Of a stretch of 31,475 bases of DNA, positions 30,698 through 31,475 are shown one piece after another (position 1 is the stretch's first letter; each line of letters starts with the position of its first letter). This DNA comes from Chondrus crispus (taxonomy: Eukaryota; Rhodophyta; Florideophyceae; Gigartinales; Gigartinaceae). Made by a program: the position numbers and the translations under genes. The notes beneath the pieces were generated by a model. That model did not search any database. It was not told where the DNA came from and was given only the letters and a program-made list of their open reading frames with translations. Location: NCBI RefSeq assembly GCF_000350225.1, contig NW_005179045.1, positions 86,713 through 118,187 of the forward strand, read 5' to 3'.

Positions 30698-31474
30698 TCA
30701 ACTAGGTGCGCTCAGCTTTGCTCTGAATGCAGTGGCTTCAAGTGAAACTTGACGTTCAATACTTCCAAAAAGGATGAACGTCTTTGCACTGTCTGATTTA
30801 TCATCGAATTCATATAAGCGGTATAAAACATATTTGTCCGCATTTTGAGCGCTAAAACCAATCTCATTGGGAGAAATGAAGAAGCTTGTTGTGGGTCCGC
30901 CTCGGGTAGTTTTAACCTCAATGAATCGGGTTGTTCCGTCAGGCTCAAATGAACGAATGTCATATCCCGCAGAATCCCCTTCAACTTCGGATACGTGAAC
31001 TATCTTCTCGGCCAGATCTGACCTACCAGCTTTAGACAATCGATCCTTCTCTTGCGAGATAACAAGCAGTTCCCCTCTAAGCCCAAGCTCTTGATTCCTT
31101 GCATCCTTCGCCGCATAGTCAGGGTTTTTTCTACTTTGAAAAGTTTCTTTCCCTACCCCAGCTCTTGTTGTGCCTGATGGTGAAGGTGCAGATTCCACGA
31201 TCAGTGATCCAGCTACGCGGGTAACCGGAGGCATAGACAAGGCGACGCGGCTTGGGAGCAGTATTAATCCCACGCGTTGAAGGAACTCTGCTGGAGGTGG
31301 CCAGTCAAGAAGCTGCCACTGGAAATGAACTGGCTTTTGTCGTGAATCGTCGTGCGTTAGATAGCCTAATGCAACAAAATATCCATATGGGTTACCTTTC
31401 TTAGTCCTAAGGAATAAATGAATCGTGTTGATACGGTCATCGTGCTGAATCAACTCTTTGATAATTATGTCTTC
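30698..31474 (-). CDS. DUF3883-domain protein, 5' end beyond the window
   Basis: The open frame runs off the right edge, so the N-terminus is missing; what is visible is about 258 codons plus the stop. The C-terminal ~130 residues are a DUF3883 domain, seen in LGLRGELLVISQEKDRL, VSEVEGDSAGYDIRSFE, FIEVKTTRGG and FISPNEIGFSAQNADKYVLYRLYEF. The GYDI...IEVK arrangement is a PD-(D/E)xK-type nuclease core, with Asp in GYDI and Glu-x-Lys in EVK. DUF3883 proteins are often found with restriction or other defence genes. The visible N-terminal part is unassigned. It lies next to the conjugative-element genes and may be cargo. Confidence 0.82.
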   Translation of the reverse strand, partial: EDIIIKELIQHDDRINTIHLFLRTKKGNPYGYFVALGYLTHDDSRQKPVHFQWQLLDWPPPAEFLQRVGLILLPSRVALSMPPVTRVAGSLIVESAPSPSGTTRAGVGKETFQSRKNPDYAAKDARNQELGLRGELLVISQEKDRLSKAGRSDLAEKIVHVSEVEGDSAGYDIRSFEPDGTTRFIEVKTTRGGPTTSFFISPNEIGFSAQNADKYVLYRLYEFDDKSDSAKTFILFGSIERQVSLEATAFRAKLSAPS

Positions 31475-31475
31475 G

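Noticed and set aside
1..31475. CRISPR arrays, tRNA or rRNA genes, complete insertion sequences
   Set aside because: No regularly spaced direct repeats, no cloverleaf or rRNA sequence and no intact transposase were seen on either strand.

Overview
The window is chromosomal DNA from a Gram-negative bacterium, most likely a gammaproteobacterium with roughly balanced base composition. This rests on the many lipoprotein signal peptides, a Sel1-repeat lipoprotein, a cyclopropane fatty acid synthase, DUF4013, DUF1036 and DIP1984 family proteins, and a parB / TraI-like / DUF2857 gene block of the kind found in proteobacterial integrative conjugative elements. The species cannot be named. A run of exactly 100 N at 12772-12871 shows a draft scaffold join.

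Layout. 1-7.2 kb: two small exported proteins (minus), a membrane-anchored alpha/beta hydrolase (minus), then a plus-strand series of envelope genes: a Sel1 lipoprotein, a 91-aa lipoprotein, a 167-aa lipoprotein and a DUF1036 exported protein. 7.3-10.4 kb (minus): a compact class II lanthipeptide locus, a 64-aa Cys-rich precursor followed by a LanM synthetase, with no transporter or immunity gene. 11-18 kb (plus): cfa, a lipoprotein broken by the gap, a DIP1984 protein, an unknown 171-aa protein, a DUF4013 membrane protein, an HD hydrolase and a 354-aa lipoprotein. 18-21.3 kb (minus): a PcfJ-like protein, a 5'(3')-deoxyribonucleotidase, a small zinc-ribbon protein and a 37-aa peptide gene. 22-26 kb: an EgtD-like methyltransferase (plus), then on the minus strand a second HD hydrolase, a second DUF1036 protein, a 48-aa ORF and two more copies of the 37-aa peptide gene. 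26.3-31.5 kb (minus): a Sel1 remnant, the parB / TraI-like / DUF2857 block and a DUF3883 protein cut by the window edge.

The strongest non-obvious signal is a repeated promoter. CCTGACA, exactly 16 bp, then GTCTAt or a close variant, occurs twelve times in the window, each time upstream of a gene or likely gene and pointing towards it: the hydrolase, three lipoproteins, cfa, DIP1984, DUF4013, the EgtD-like gene, all three 37-aa peptide genes and one ambiguous small ORF. The -10 resembles that of ECF sigma factors of the RpoE type but the -35 does not. I infer one alternative-sigma regulon covering scattered envelope, lipid and small-peptide genes. It also fixes the start codons of the hydrolase and the DIP1984 gene.

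The second is a family of 37-aa peptides in three copies, each behind this promoter, a short leader with a conserved RNA hairpin, and an AAGGAG site. Two of the copies are followed by a second small ORF. The third is the orphan LanA/LanM pair, whose LanM carries the Cys-Cys-Cys zinc site of ProcM-type enzymes.
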